In this document: piece after piece, positions 1 to 8,045 of the stretch
Layout: each line of letters opens with the position of its first letter
How positions within the stretch are numbered: the first letter of the stretch is position 1
From: an uncultured Alphaproteobacteria bacterium
Lineage (GTDB): Bacteria; Pseudomonadota; Alphaproteobacteria; Rs-D84
Assembly (NCBI GenBank): GCA_944392595.1
Contig: CALXXD010000001.1
Coordinates: forward strand, 67,008-131,007
Direction: 5' to 3'
DNA: 64,000 nt
Notes under the pieces: model-generated
Databases searched by the model: none
Seen by the model: only the letters and a program-made list of their open reading frames with translations
Told to the model about the DNA's origin: nothing
Translations under genes and position numbers: made by a program

Positions 1-2
1 TG

Positions 3-548
3 GGCGAAATGTCGGCAACCGAACGCGCAATGGCAGAATCGGCACTGCGCGCTGAAATTGCGTGGCAGATTGTTGTCGCACGCACCGTATTGCCAACCGT
101 CGAAATAACAGATTCTGATATTGCCAATATGCGTAACGAAATCGCACGCGAACAAGGTTTGCCCATTGAAATGACAATCGTACGCTTGGTCAATATTCCC
201 GCGGATGTGGCCGCAAAATTAACCAAGCCAAAATCATGCGATGACGCGATGCAAATGGCGCGCGATTTGGGTGGCGCACCGCAAAAATTCACGGCGGTGC
301 AGTACGAACTGGCGGCGGACATTCGCGACCGCGTTGTGGGATTGGCAAAATTAACATGGTCGCCGGTGGTTGATAGATCTGTGTTACTTGTGTGTGACAC
401 GCGCCGCACGGACGAGTATGGAAAACTGGATGACGCAATTGAACAAAACGCAAAATTCAAACAGGCTATGTTCATAGCAGACCAACAATTAAAACAACTG
501 CGCCGCAAAGCCGTTGTTGTTATTAACGATGACAGATACGAATTATGA
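3..548 (+). CDS. SurA-like periplasmic chaperone/PPIase, C-terminal part (5' end outside window)
   Basis: The frame is open from the left edge, so the N-terminus is missing. The visible 182 residues begin with a helical stretch (AEIAWQIVVARTVLPTVEIT, then SDIANMRNEI) that resembles the junction between the SurA N-terminal helical domain and its parvulin domain in alphaproteobacteria. A degenerate parvulin-like region follows. SurA guides outer-membrane proteins through the periplasm. The stop overlaps the rlmN start by 4 bases (ATGA), so the two are probably translationally coupled. The parvulin part is too diverged to tell whether it is active. The identification rests on weak resemblance; a different SurA_N-family protein is possible. 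Confidence 0.5.
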   Translation, partial: GEMSATERAMAESALRAEIAWQIVVARTVLPTVEITDSDIANMRNEIAREQGLPIEMTIVRLVNIPADVAAKLTKPKSCDDAMQMARDLGGAPQKFTAVQYELAADIRDRVVGLAKLTWSPVVDRSVLLVCDTRRTDEYGKLDDAIEQNAKFKQAMFIADQQLKQLRRKAVVVINDDRYEL

Positions 549-1642
549 AACCGATTTTATTTAATTTTACAGATGCCGAATTGGTCGAATATGTTACCCA
601 AATGGGCCAGCCACGATTTCGCGCAAAGCAAATTCGCGATTGGTTAAATCGTGGTGCGCCTGATTTTTTATCTATGAAAAATTTGCCGGACATGTTGCGC
701 CGCGATTTGGACGCGGTCGCCCAGACTTTGCCTGTGCGGGTGGTAAAAAAACTGGAATCGTCCGATGGCCAGACGACTAAATTTTTATTGGAATTGGGGG
801 ATGGCGAACAAATCGAATGCGTGTTGATGCGCACAAGTTATGGAAACAGTGTATGCGTCAGTTCCCAGGCTGGATGCGCCATGGGGTGTAAATTCTGCGC
901 CAGCACATTGTTGGGATTAAAGCGCAATTTAACAGTAAATGAAATTTATTCTCAAATTTTGGTCGCCCAGTGGGAACTGCGCAACGACCACACATCGCCC
1001 CGCCCCATTCGTCCAAACGGCGATGCAAATAATGGCGACGTGTCCCACATAGTCGTTATGGGCACGGGCGAGCCACTGCAAAACGTTGAAAATGTTATCG
1101 GATTTATCGAACGCGCCAATTCAGATATGGGAATCGGTTGGCGAAAAATAACTGTTTCAACATGCGGAATTGTGCCGGGAATTCGCGCGCTGACCGAATG
1201 GGGACGGCCGATAAACCTGGCGATTTCACTGCATGCGCCAACCGACGAATTACGCAGTCAAATTATGCCGATTAACAATAAATATCATCTGGACGCGGTG
1301 TTGGATGCGGCGTTTGAATTTTCAGGCCTGCATAATAGGCAACTGATGATTGAATATATACTGTTGGCGGTGCGCGGCGAAAATGGCGAACCCGTTTTAT
1401 TAAACTGCACACCCGAATATGCCGAAAAGTTATCGGATTTGTTGCGCGGCAAAAACTGTATGGTGAATTTAATCCCGTGGAATGCGGTTGATGAACGCGA
1501 TTTTGTATCACCATCGGGCAACGCAGTTCATCGTTTCCAAGATATTTTAATCAAAAACGTCATCCACACACGCATACGGCGGGAACGTGGCAATGATATA
1601 GGCAGCGCATGTGGCCAATTACGTTTGAATAATAAAAAATAA
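545..1642 (+). CDS. rlmN: 23S rRNA (adenine2503-C2) / tRNA methyltransferase RlmN
   Basis: This 365-residue radical-SAM enzyme methylates A2503 of 23S rRNA and A37 of some tRNAs. The [4Fe-4S]-binding CxxxCxxC is seen in GCAMGCKFCAST near residue 113. The conserved VVMGTGEPLQN, ITVSTCGIVPGIR and LAISLHAPTDELR blocks follow, and the late conserved cysteine is in DIGSACGQLR near the C-terminus. Length is normal for the family (about 350-380). It starts inside the stop of the preceding SurA-like gene and ends in a shared terminator with the convergent lipoprotein gene. Confidence 0.95.
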   Translation: MKPILFNFTDAELVEYVTQMGQPRFRAKQIRDWLNRGAPDFLSMKNLPDMLRRDLDAVAQTLPVRVVKKLESSDGQTTKFLLELGDGEQIECVLMRTSYGNSVCVSSQAGCAMGCKFCASTLLGLKRNLTVNEIYSQILVAQWELRNDHTSPRPIRPNGDANNGDVSHIVVMGTGEPLQNVENVIGFIERANSDMGIGWRKITVSTCGIVPGIRALTEWGRPINLAISLHAPTDELRSQIMPINNKYHLDAVLDAAFEFSGLHNRQLMIEYILLAVRGENGEPVLLNCTPEYAEKLSDLLRGKNCMVNLIPWNAVDERDFVSPSGNAVHRFQDILIKNVIHTRIRRERGNDIGSACGQLRLNNKK

Positions 1643-1661
1643 AACCCGCGATGCGGGTTTT
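1641..1661. terminator. Bidirectional terminator between rlmN and the OmpA-like lipoprotein
   Basis: A perfect 9-bp stem AAAACCCGC / GCGGGTTTT closes a GAT loop. It has A- and T-runs on both sides, so it can stop both convergent transcripts. Confidence 0.85.
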
Positions 1662-1664
1662 ATT

Positions 1665-2312
1665 TTATTTGTTTGGAATAATCTTGATTTCCACACGACG
1701 GTTTTGTTGACGACCGGTGGCGGTTGAATTATCCGCAATTGGGTTTGATGCGCCCATTGCCAAAATTTCAAATCGTGTCGATTTGACGCCTTGGCCCTGC
1801 AAGTACGCAGCAACCGCATTCGCACGACTTTGAGACAGCATTTGATTATGTGCGTCTGCACCAGTACTGTCGGTAAATCCCATAACCATAACCGTGGAAT
1901 TATCGTATTTGTTTAATACTTTGGCCACAGAATTTAACGTCGAATAAAAGCCTGCATTTATATCCGCAGAATCTGTTTTGAAAGTAATATTTCCCGGCAT
2001 AACCAAACGAATATTGTCACCATCACGAATAACACTGACACCGGTTGATGCCAATTCGGCGCGTAATTCGGCCTCTTGCGTGTCCATATAGTATCCAACG
2101 CCACCGCCAACCGCCGCGCCGGCCAATCCGCCAACCAATGCGCCCGCGCCGCGGTTATTGGATACCAATGCACCCGTCGCCGCGCCTGTTGCCGCGCCAA
2201 TCGCAGTGCCCCAAACGGCCTTTGAAGTTTGGGATTGACCCGTGTATGGATTTATTGTTGTACACGCCGCCAATACAGACATTGACGCAATTAAAACCGA
2301 TATTTTTTTCAT
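1665..2312 (-). CDS. OmpA-family lipoprotein with glycine-zipper segment (YiaD-like)
   Basis: 215 residues. The N-terminus MKKISVLIASMSVLAAC is a type II signal with lipobox LAAC. Next comes a glycine/alanine-rich zipper (AIGAATGAATGALV and GALVGGLAGAAVGGGVGYY, about residues 36-75), as in the YMGG/glycine-zipper family. The C-terminal half is an OmpA peptidoglycan-binding domain: MGFTDSTGADAHNQMLSQSR with the diaminopimelate-contacting Asp and the later Arg in GRQQNRRVEI. It likely anchors the outer membrane to peptidoglycan. The start is preceded by AAGGGG. A consensus-like promoter and a small palindrome lie directly upstream. Confidence 0.88.
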   Translation of the reverse strand: MKKISVLIASMSVLAACTTINPYTGQSQTSKAVWGTAIGAATGAATGALVSNNRGAGALVGGLAGAAVGGGVGYYMDTQEAELRAELASTGVSVIRDGDNIRLVMPGNITFKTDSADINAGFYSTLNSVAKVLNKYDNSTVMVMGFTDSTGADAHNQMLSQSRANAVAAYLQGQGVKSTRFEILAMGASNPIADNSTATGRQQNRRVEIKIIPNK

Positions 2313-2343
2313 ATTTTCCCCTTTGTGTGATTTCCAAGTGGAA

Positions 2344-2372
2344 ATTATATAAAATTTTTATCGACGGCGCAA
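2344..2372 (-). promoter_or_regulatory. Sigma70-type promoter for the OmpA-like lipoprotein
   Basis: On the minus strand TTGCGC (2367-2372) is 17 bases from TATAAT (2344-2349). A palindrome ATTTCCA-AG-TGGAAAT at 2330-2345 overlaps the downstream edge of the -10 box and could be an operator. The same TTGCGC-N17-TATAAT pair precedes fabD. Confidence 0.65.
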
Positions 2373-2397
2373 TTTATTCGTTTCTTGATGTGGTAAA

Positions 2398-3303
2398 TCA
2401 TAATTTCCACAATCGTGTTATGTTTTTATTGCGTACGCACATAAACGGAATTATGCCAAATAAATAATACCATGTTTTCGTGCGGTTTTTATCGCGTCGC
2501 GCAATAACAACGGGAATAAAGCCAAACAACCGCCAATAAGTACGCCCACGTGTCACAACGCCACGACTTAAATCGTATTGAGCCAAAAAGACATATACAT
2601 CCGCGCGCGCACGGTTATAATATACGTTCTGTAATTTTCGCGTGCTGTGCGTGGTCAGCAATGAATTCGGTCTGAATTTATACAAATATTTTGCACCTGG
2701 AACCAACACCAAGCGGTTTGAATAACAAACAACCCGGTTCATTAACAATAAATCTTCGCAATATTTCATATCGGTTGGAAATGCGAAATGGTTGCGTTCC
2801 CAAAACGCGCGTCGAATTAAATATCGCCATGAATATCCCGCTGTATCCACGTGTGTTGCATCCATTTTATCCTGTAACATGCCAAGTACAATTTCTTGGT
2901 CGAAAATAACACTGTCATTCGGCCAACGTTCATGAAAGAAAGACGACACGGCAACATCTGAATCAGTGCGCGTTGCGGCATCATATAAACTTTTATAAAA
3001 ATCAGTATTTATTACATCGTCTGCATCCATAAAGTGAATATATTCGCCTCGCGCGATGGCCAGTGCCGCATTACGCGCGTTTGATGGCCCCATATTTACA
3101 TCCGCGCGAATCGCCCGCAGATTAAATTTTGGATATTGCTTTGCATATATTGCAACCTCATCGGCGGTTGTGTCCGTGCAACCATCCAGGTAAATAATCG
3201 TTTCAATTTCACGTGAATCAAAATTTTGTGTCCGAATTAAATCCAATGTTTGGCGAATGTAACGCGCGCAATTATACACAGGTATAATGACCGAAATCTT
3301 CAT
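2398..3303 (-). CDS. Family 2 glycosyltransferase
   Basis: 301 residues, read from the ATG at 3303 because GGGGTT sits just upstream; an in-frame ATG at 3336 lacks a ribosome site. The N-terminus MKISVIIPVYNCARYIRQTL is the classical GT-A nucleotide-sugar fold. The acidic motifs IIYLDGCTDTTADE and HFMDADDVI (DxD) are present. The C-terminal third is basic and aromatic and has no clear membrane span, so it may sit peripherally on the inner membrane. It probably adds a sugar to lipopolysaccharide or another surface glycan; donor and acceptor cannot be read from sequence. No other surface-sugar genes are adjacent. Confidence 0.85.
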   Translation of the reverse strand: MKISVIIPVYNCARYIRQTLDLIRTQNFDSREIETIIYLDGCTDTTADEVAIYAKQYPKFNLRAIRADVNMGPSNARNAALAIARGEYIHFMDADDVINTDFYKSLYDAATRTDSDVAVSSFFHERWPNDSVIFDQEIVLGMLQDKMDATHVDTAGYSWRYLIRRAFWERNHFAFPTDMKYCEDLLLMNRVVCYSNRLVLVPGAKYLYKFRPNSLLTTHSTRKLQNVYYNRARADVYVFLAQYDLSRGVVTRGRTYWRLFGFIPVVIARRDKNRTKTWYYLFGIIPFMCVRNKNITRLWKL

Positions 3304-3592
3304 GATATTAACCCCATTATAAAAATTAACCGCCACAGAAATGGCGGTCGGGCGTTTTCAAAATCATAACACGAATGATCCCGATGCTTTTGGTAAAACC
3401 TGTTGTATAACACCAGACGCCCGACCAAAACGTCGGGCATAACGATGCGAAATGCACCATCTGCGAAATGGATTACGATGCAAATCGCACCGCGTGTTAA
3501 GGGTTTTGAAAGACCCGAACCCACATCCCTGTGAATTCAAACCAATCATAAACAATAAATAAAAATAAGGCAAGGAATATGAAATAAAAAAG

Positions 3593-3736
3593 CCACACTT
3601 CGCGCAAGGCTTCGTGTGGAAATCTTTGCCGTAGTGCGGTAATGAAAAAGCCACACTTCGTGCAATGTGGCGCATGGAATTTTTTATCACAGCAACAGTA
3701 ATGAAAAAGCCACACTTCGCGCAAGGCTTCGTGTGG
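3593..3736. repeat. Three tandem hairpin repeats, about 58-bp period, downstream of tRNA-Val(TAC)
   Basis: Copies at 3593-3619 and 3710-3736 are identical 27-mers that begin CCACACTTCGCGCAAGG and end CTTCGTGTGG, each able to fold on itself. A degenerate copy is at 3651-3670. The flank AATGAAAAAG also recurs, so the unit repeats every 58-59 bp. The same hairpin design follows tRNA-Val(GAC) at 24863-24889. No gene is visible in 3304-3780. Confidence 0.75.
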
Positions 3737-3780
3737 CACTAAAATTTCTTAAGCTCACTGCGTTCGCTAACGAAATTTTG

Positions 3781-3857
3781 TGGTGGATGTTGAGGGACTC
3801 AAACCCCCGACCCTCTCGGTGTAAACGAGATGCTCTAATCAACTGAGCTAAACATCC
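3781..3857 (-). tRNA. tRNA-Val(TAC)
   Basis: The minus strand reads GGATGTTTAGCTCAG at the 5' end. The anticodon stem-loop TCTCG-TTTACAC-CGAGA gives anticodon TAC, followed by a normal T-arm, AACATCC acceptor strand and an encoded CCA. All four arms pair. It decodes GTA/GTG valine codons. Confidence 0.95.
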
Positions 3858-3872
3858 GAAACAGTGGCTGAA

Positions 3873-3900
3873 TCTTAAATGATTTTTTACCACTTGTCCA
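3873..3900 (-). promoter_or_regulatory. Probable promoter of tRNA-Val(TAC)
   Basis: On the minus strand TGGACA (3895-3900) is 16 bases from TTAAGA (3873-3878), which ends about 15 bases before the mature tRNA. The -10 match is imperfect. Confidence 0.4.
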
Positions 3901-3908
3901 GTTTTTTA

Positions 3909-4205
3909 TTACGGCATCGGAACACCGGCGGTGGCTTCACCCATTACGCGGTCGATTAACTCGTCCGCTTTGGATTTGGCATCATTATACGCCAACCCCA
4001 CCATTTCCGCCACAGCCGCACCACCGCGCGATGCCAATTCATCGCTGATTTGTATCGAATTCATATCGTATTTGCCCGACATATCGATAACAACCGCGCC
4101 ATTGCCCGCAATGCCCTTGACATGCATTGTTGCCAATTTTTCCTGGGCTGCGGTTACTTTGTCTTGCAGTGCGCTGGCCTGGGCCATCAAAGATTCCATA
4201 TCCAT
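3909..4205 (-). CDS. YbaB/EbfC nucleoid-associated protein
   Basis: 98 residues, the usual family size. It shows the N-terminal coiled helix MESLMAQASALQDKVTAAQE, the central strand GNGAVVIDMSGKYDMNSIQI and the C-terminal NDAKSKADELIDRVMGE that define YbaB/EbfC. These dimers bind DNA. In many bacteria the gene sits beside dnaX and recR; here it lies alone, downstream of pnp on the same strand with a hairpin between them, so it may be partly co-transcribed with pnp. Confidence 0.9.
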   Translation of the reverse strand: MDMESLMAQASALQDKVTAAQEKLATMHVKGIAGNGAVVIDMSGKYDMNSIQISDELASRGGAAVAEMVGLAYNDAKSKADELIDRVMGEATAGVPMP

Positions 4206-4233
4206 TTGTATTTCCCCCGTAAAAATATCATGA

Positions 4234-4251
4234 TGCGCCCCGATGGGCGCA
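4234..4251 (-). terminator. Hairpin between pnp and ybaB
   Basis: TGCGCCC / GGGCGCA stem with loop CGAT. On the minus strand it is followed by a short T-run further down. It may be a weak terminator or an mRNA-stabilising end for pnp. Similar GGGCGC-type hairpins precede metG and ileS. Confidence 0.45.
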
Positions 4252-4262
4252 CCATAATGCGA

Positions 4263-6431
4263 TTATTTTTTGATTTCGGCACCTGTTTTCTGGTCGATAC
4301 CAACCATAGACATACGTGTTTTACCACGCTTGTCGGCACCCAGATAGCGGACAAATACTTTGTCGCCTTCTTTGATTTTTGTGTCTTCGATTTTTGCGAT
4401 TCTGTCACCTGTGATTTCAGAAATATGAACCATGGATTCAAAACCGTTCAAAATCTTTACAAACAATCCGAAATCTTTGACCCCAGACACAACGCCCGGA
4501 TAAATCATGCCGACTTCGGGTTCAGCCACGATATCTTTGATACGTGCGATTGCTGCATCCGCGTTTTCGCGCGTTGTGGCCATGATTTTAACCGTTCCGT
4601 CATCTTCCAAGTCAATCTGGGTATCTGTTTCGCGCGTCAAAGCCTGGATAACAGAACCGCCTTTGCCGATAACATCGCGGACTTTTTCAGGATTGATTTT
4701 CATGGTATATAACTGGGGCGCGTATTCAGACACGTGATCACGTGGTGCCTTGATAGCCTTTTCAATTTTGCCCAAAATGTGCATACGACCATCGCGCGCC
4801 TGGGCCAGTGCATGTTCCATGATTTCAAATGTAATGGATGTGATTTTAATATCCATCTGTAATGCGGTAATACCCTGGTCGGTACCGGTTACTTTGAAAT
4901 CCATGTCGCCCAAGTGATCTTCATCGCCCAAAATATCGGTCAAGATGGCGTAATCATCGCCTTCTTTTATCAAGCCCATGGCGATACCCGCAACCGGACG
5001 AGTCAATGGCACACCGCCATCCATCATCGCCAACGTTGCGCCGCATGTTGTCGCCATCGACGAAGACCCATTCGATTCCAAAATATCGGACACTACGCGG
5101 ATAACATAGTCGAATTTTTCACGGCTGGGCACCATTGGATGCAACGCACGCCATGCCAGGTTACCGTGTCCAATTTCGCGACGCCCGGGGGATTTTAACC
5201 CTTTGCATTCGCCAACCGAATATCCCGGGAAATTATAATTCAATATAAAATCGCGTTCTTCTTCGCCATCCAGGCTTTCAATCGGCAAAGCATCTTTGCC
5301 GCCGCCCAATGTCAAAGACACCAACGCCTGGGTTTCGCCACGTGTGAATAACGCAGATCCATGTGCGCGTGGCAATACGCCCAATTCGATTTCAATCGGA
5401 CGAACTGTCTTTGTATCACGGCCGTCAATACGTGGTTTGCCGGCCAAGATATTGCCACGCATAATACGCGCAGTAATATTTTCAATAATTTCATCCGCCG
5501 CGGATTCCAACGTAGATGTGGCCACGGTTGTATCCGGGAACAATTCAGGAATGCGCGCCTTGGCCGCGACATGAATCTGGGCCAATGTATCCAAACGCGT
5601 TAATTTTTCCTTGATTTGCAGTGCTGATTCGATTTCAGCCGCGAAAGATTCGAAATCTTTTTCCATCGCGACATATTCAGCCGATTTTTCGGGCACAGCC
5701 CAGCGTTCTTTGCCGGCCGCATCCGTCAATTCGTTAATTGCACGGATAACATCCTGTTGCGCATCAAAACCGAATTTAACCGCGCCCAGAACCGTTTTTT
5801 CATCCAATTCGCCAATTTCTGATTCAACCATCAACACACCGTCTTTGGTCGCTGCAACAACCAAATCCATTTCAGAATCTTCCACCATACGTTTGGACGG
5901 ATTCAGGATATATTTCCCATCCGCATAACCAACACGCGCCGCGCCAATCGGGCCTGCGAACGGCACACCAGACAAAGACAACGCCGCAGATGCAGCAATC
6001 ATCGCCAAAATATCAGGCTGGTTTTTGCGGTCATACGAAAACACTTGGACAACAATTTGAACTTTGTTTTTGAATGTTTCCGGAAACAGCGGACGAATTG
6101 GGCGGTCAATCAAACGCGCAGTCAATGTTTCTGCGGTCGATGCCTTGCCCTCGCGCCGGTCACGCGAACCTGGGATACGGCCCGCAGACGCAAATTTTTC
6201 CTGGTAATCAACGGTTAATGGGAAAAAGTCTTGGCCTTCGACCGCGGTCTTTTCCGCACAGACCGTCGCCAAAACCATTGTTCCGCCCATTGTTGCCAAA
6301 ACTGCGCCGTTGGCCTGCTTGGCCATGCGACCTGTTTCCAGACGCAGTGTTTCATCACCATACGGGATTTCAACCGCAACTGGGTTATTCAAGTGAGTTT
6401 TTTCACCTTTGTTAAATAAACCAAATAACAT
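4263..6431 (-). CDS. pnp: Polyribonucleotide nucleotidyltransferase (PNPase)
   Basis: 722 residues from the ATG at 6431, chosen because GGAGAAAAAT lies just upstream; ATGs at 6443 and 6506 have no such site. It is a phosphorolytic 3'-5' exoribonuclease. Order of domains: first RNase PH core (MGGTMVLATVCAEK, DFFPLTVDYQEKFAS), helical linker, second RNase PH core (HGSALFTRGETQALVSLTLG, FNFPGYSVGE-type NYNFPGYSVGE, CGATLAMMDGGVPL, and DILGDEDHLGDMDFKVTGT), then KH (KVRDVIGKGGSVIQ) and S1 (GVVSGVKDFGLFVKIL). All are complete. rpsO, its common neighbour, is not present. Confidence 0.97.
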   Translation of the reverse strand: MLFGLFNKGEKTHLNNPVAVEIPYGDETLRLETGRMAKQANGAVLATMGGTMVLATVCAEKTAVEGQDFFPLTVDYQEKFASAGRIPGSRDRREGKASTAETLTARLIDRPIRPLFPETFKNKVQIVVQVFSYDRKNQPDILAMIAASAALSLSGVPFAGPIGAARVGYADGKYILNPSKRMVEDSEMDLVVAATKDGVLMVESEIGELDEKTVLGAVKFGFDAQQDVIRAINELTDAAGKERWAVPEKSAEYVAMEKDFESFAAEIESALQIKEKLTRLDTLAQIHVAAKARIPELFPDTTVATSTLESAADEIIENITARIMRGNILAGKPRIDGRDTKTVRPIEIELGVLPRAHGSALFTRGETQALVSLTLGGGKDALPIESLDGEEERDFILNYNFPGYSVGECKGLKSPGRREIGHGNLAWRALHPMVPSREKFDYVIRVVSDILESNGSSSMATTCGATLAMMDGGVPLTRPVAGIAMGLIKEGDDYAILTDILGDEDHLGDMDFKVTGTDQGITALQMDIKITSITFEIMEHALAQARDGRMHILGKIEKAIKAPRDHVSEYAPQLYTMKINPEKVRDVIGKGGSVIQALTRETDTQIDLEDDGTVKIMATTRENADAAIARIKDIVAEPEVGMIYPGVVSGVKDFGLFVKILNGFESMVHISEITGDRIAKIEDTKIKEGDKVFVRYLGADKRGKTRMSMVGIDQKTGAEIKK

Positions 6432-6463
6432 ATTTTTCTCCATGTTTTTTGTTACTGTTAAAC

Positions 6464-6538
6464 GCGAAGAAAAATCATTCGTTTTTGCATTCTGTAAAAA
6501 ATGCAAGAATGAATAATTTATCCTTCGCCATCCAGCGC
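6464..6538 (-). promoter_or_regulatory. Long imperfect hairpin in the pnp leader
   Basis: Outer arms GCGAAG (6464-6469) and CTTCGC (6533-6538) and inner arms TCATTC...TGCATT (6475-6491) and AATGCA...GAATGA (6500-6512) can form a long imperfect stem in the pnp 5' leader. In enterobacteria a leader stem cut by RNase III lets PNPase repress its own mRNA; whether this one works the same way is inference. Confidence 0.4.
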
Positions 6539-6583
6539 ATTATAATTCAAAATCAACCGGATGCAAATCTTTTCGTTAATCAA

Positions 6584-6607
6584 AAAAACGCCCAATTGGG
6601 CGTTTTT
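6584..6607. terminator. Terminator at the 3' end of infC
   Basis: AAAAACGCCC / GGGCGTTTTT with loop AATT, a perfect 10-bp stem. It overlaps the infC stop and lies between infC and pnp on the same strand. Confidence 0.8.
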
Positions 6608-7155
6608 TATTTCGCAGGTGCAATTATAATAGATTTCGTGCGTTCATCGGGCTTTGATTTTGATTCCAAAGTCCCACGATCGCCAATAATCTGGACAATA
6701 TGCGCAAACAATTCAGGCACGGCATCTTTGCCACGCGCCAAAACCCGTTTGTTACCACGTGTCATCACGGCGATTTTTACTTTGTTCCCTTCGTCCAAGA
6801 ATTCAAAAACTTTTTTCATTTTGATGTTCAAATCGTTTTCTTCGATAAACGGTTTGACCCAAACTTCTTTGATTCCGACGTTTTTCTGATTTTTTCTGGC
6901 CTCGGACGCGCGTTTTTTCTGCTCGTACTTGTACTTGCCAAAATCCATTATTTTAACAATCGGCGTTGTGCCATTTGAACTGATTTCAACCAAATCCAGC
7001 CCCGAATCCATCGCCATATTCAGCGCATCAGACGTCTGCATAACGCCCAAATTTTGGCCATTTTCATCAATTACCTGGACGGATTTAGCAAAAATCCGAT
7101 TATTTACGCGCGGGCCCGTATCCCGACGATTATCACGGTTAAATTGCGGTTTAAT
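6607..7155 (-). CDS. infC: Translation initiation factor IF-3 (AUU start)
   Basis: 182 residues when read from an ATT codon at 7153-7155. No in-frame ATG exists before codon 36, and starting there would remove most of the N-terminal domain. The ATT has AAAAGGAG six bases upstream and gives MKPQFNRDNRRDTGP, then RVNNRIFAKSVQVIDENGQN, the expected IF-3 N-terminus. The C-terminal domain (VKIMDFGKYKYEQKKR, DLNIKMKKVFEFLDEGNKVK, VMTRGNK) is complete. IF-3 discriminates against non-standard start codons, so an AUU start allows it to repress its own synthesis, as known in E. coli. It lies apart from rpmI-rplT, its usual partners, found at 39216-39804. Confidence 0.95.
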   Translation of the reverse strand: MKPQFNRDNRRDTGPRVNNRIFAKSVQVIDENGQNLGVMQTSDALNMAMDSGLDLVEISSNGTTPIVKIMDFGKYKYEQKKRASEARKNQKNVGIKEVWVKPFIEENDLNIKMKKVFEFLDEGNKVKIAVMTRGNKRVLARGKDAVPELFAHIVQIIGDRGTLESKSKPDERTKSIIIAPAK

Positions 7156-7193
7156 TGTATGCTCCTTTTGATATATTATGACGCAATTATTAT

Positions 7194-7967
7194 CTATTTA
7201 TCTGGCGAATTCAACAAATTTTGTACTGTTTGCAATGCGTTCCAAGCGTCCCTTTTGGCGGCCGGTTTTAACATCAAATAATTCGGATGATAAATCGGCA
7301 TTGCCGTCACACCATTTGCCAACACAGTCGTCATTCCATGCGCACGTGGTAATGTGGCACCAATTATTTCCGTCGCCGCCAATGTGCCCAGTGTCAAAAT
7401 AAATTTTGGATGCAAAAAATCCATAATCCTGTCCATAAATGGCCGCGCAAGTTTTAATTCATCCGCCGTCGGGGTGCGACCGCCGGGCGTGCGCCAAAAT
7501 ACCATTGGCACAATTGATACCCGTTCGCGCGACATGCCAATCGCCGCCAGCATTTTATCAAATAATTCGCCGGCCGCGCCCGATAAAATACGACCGCATT
7601 CATCATCGTCACCAGACGGAATATCTGTCACAACAACCAAACCATTTGGATTTTGCGCAATATGCGGCAAAACCACATTTGTTGCCCCACCCCGCAGCGG
7701 ATGATTAAATTCAGATATCATTCGCATCAAAGCATCAATGTTCCCCGGCCGCGCCGCCATCGCCACAGCCGTTTCAACGGATACGGCCTGTTGCGGTGCA
7801 ATTGGTGGCACAATTGCGGTCTGGGTTCGCGATTGCACACCAGATGCCGGCACATCGTCATTCGACACCGTCGCCGCACGTGCGGCCGCCGCCATTGCAG
7901 TTGGCATATCGGTCAATTCCCAACGCACGCCCGCCAATAATAAATCACGCAAGTCAAAATCGTTCAT
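7194..7967 (-). CDS. Uracil-DNA glycosylase superfamily protein, family 4-like without cluster cysteines
   Basis: 257 residues. The C-terminal 170 residues follow the family 4 UDG layout: ILSGAAGELFDKMLAAIGMS, VSIVPMVFWRTPGGRTPTADE, PKFILTLGTLAATEIIG, and the HPNYLM motif near the end in place of HPAYLLR. The first active-site block, usually GEAPGxxED, reads VTDIPSGDDDECGR and is altered. Only one cysteine remains where four normally bind [4Fe-4S]. The N-terminal 80 residues are alanine-rich and unrecognised. It may still bind uracil or abasic DNA, or have lost catalysis. Confidence 0.75.
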   Translation of the reverse strand: MNDFDLRDLLLAGVRWELTDMPTAMAAAARAATVSNDDVPASGVQSRTQTAIVPPIAPQQAVSVETAVAMAARPGNIDALMRMISEFNHPLRGGATNVVLPHIAQNPNGLVVVTDIPSGDDDECGRILSGAAGELFDKMLAAIGMSRERVSIVPMVFWRTPGGRTPTADELKLARPFMDRIMDFLHPKFILTLGTLAATEIIGATLPRAHGMTTVLANGVTAMPIYHPNYLMLKPAAKRDAWNALQTVQNLLNSPDK

Positions 7968-7980
7968 TCTGCCTTTTTCC

Positions 7981-8009
7981 TTGATTTTTCAAACATCTTA
8001 AATTACAAT
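7981..8009 (+). promoter_or_regulatory. Promoter of pal
   Basis: TTGATT (7981-7986), 17-base spacer, TACAAT (8004-8009). The AGGGAG ribosome site follows at 8033-8038. Confidence 0.6.
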
Positions 8010-8045
8010 AGAACACGAGTAACAGAAACTCAAGGGAGTATTTTC

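Noticed and set aside
3190-3230. Third parS site in the glycosyltransferase gene (TTTCACGTGAAT)
   Set aside because: The half-site match is incomplete and explained by the coding sequence; there is no symmetry beyond the central ten bases.
3593-3736. CRISPR-like array from the 58-bp periodic repeats
   Set aside because: Only three units, each repeat is itself a hairpin, flanks between copies are partly repeated rather than unique spacers, and no cas gene is near. The same hairpin occurs alone after another tRNA.
4263-6506. Longer pnp starting at 6506 or 6443
   Set aside because: These would translate the leader hairpin; only the ATG at 6431 has a GGAG site at proper distance.
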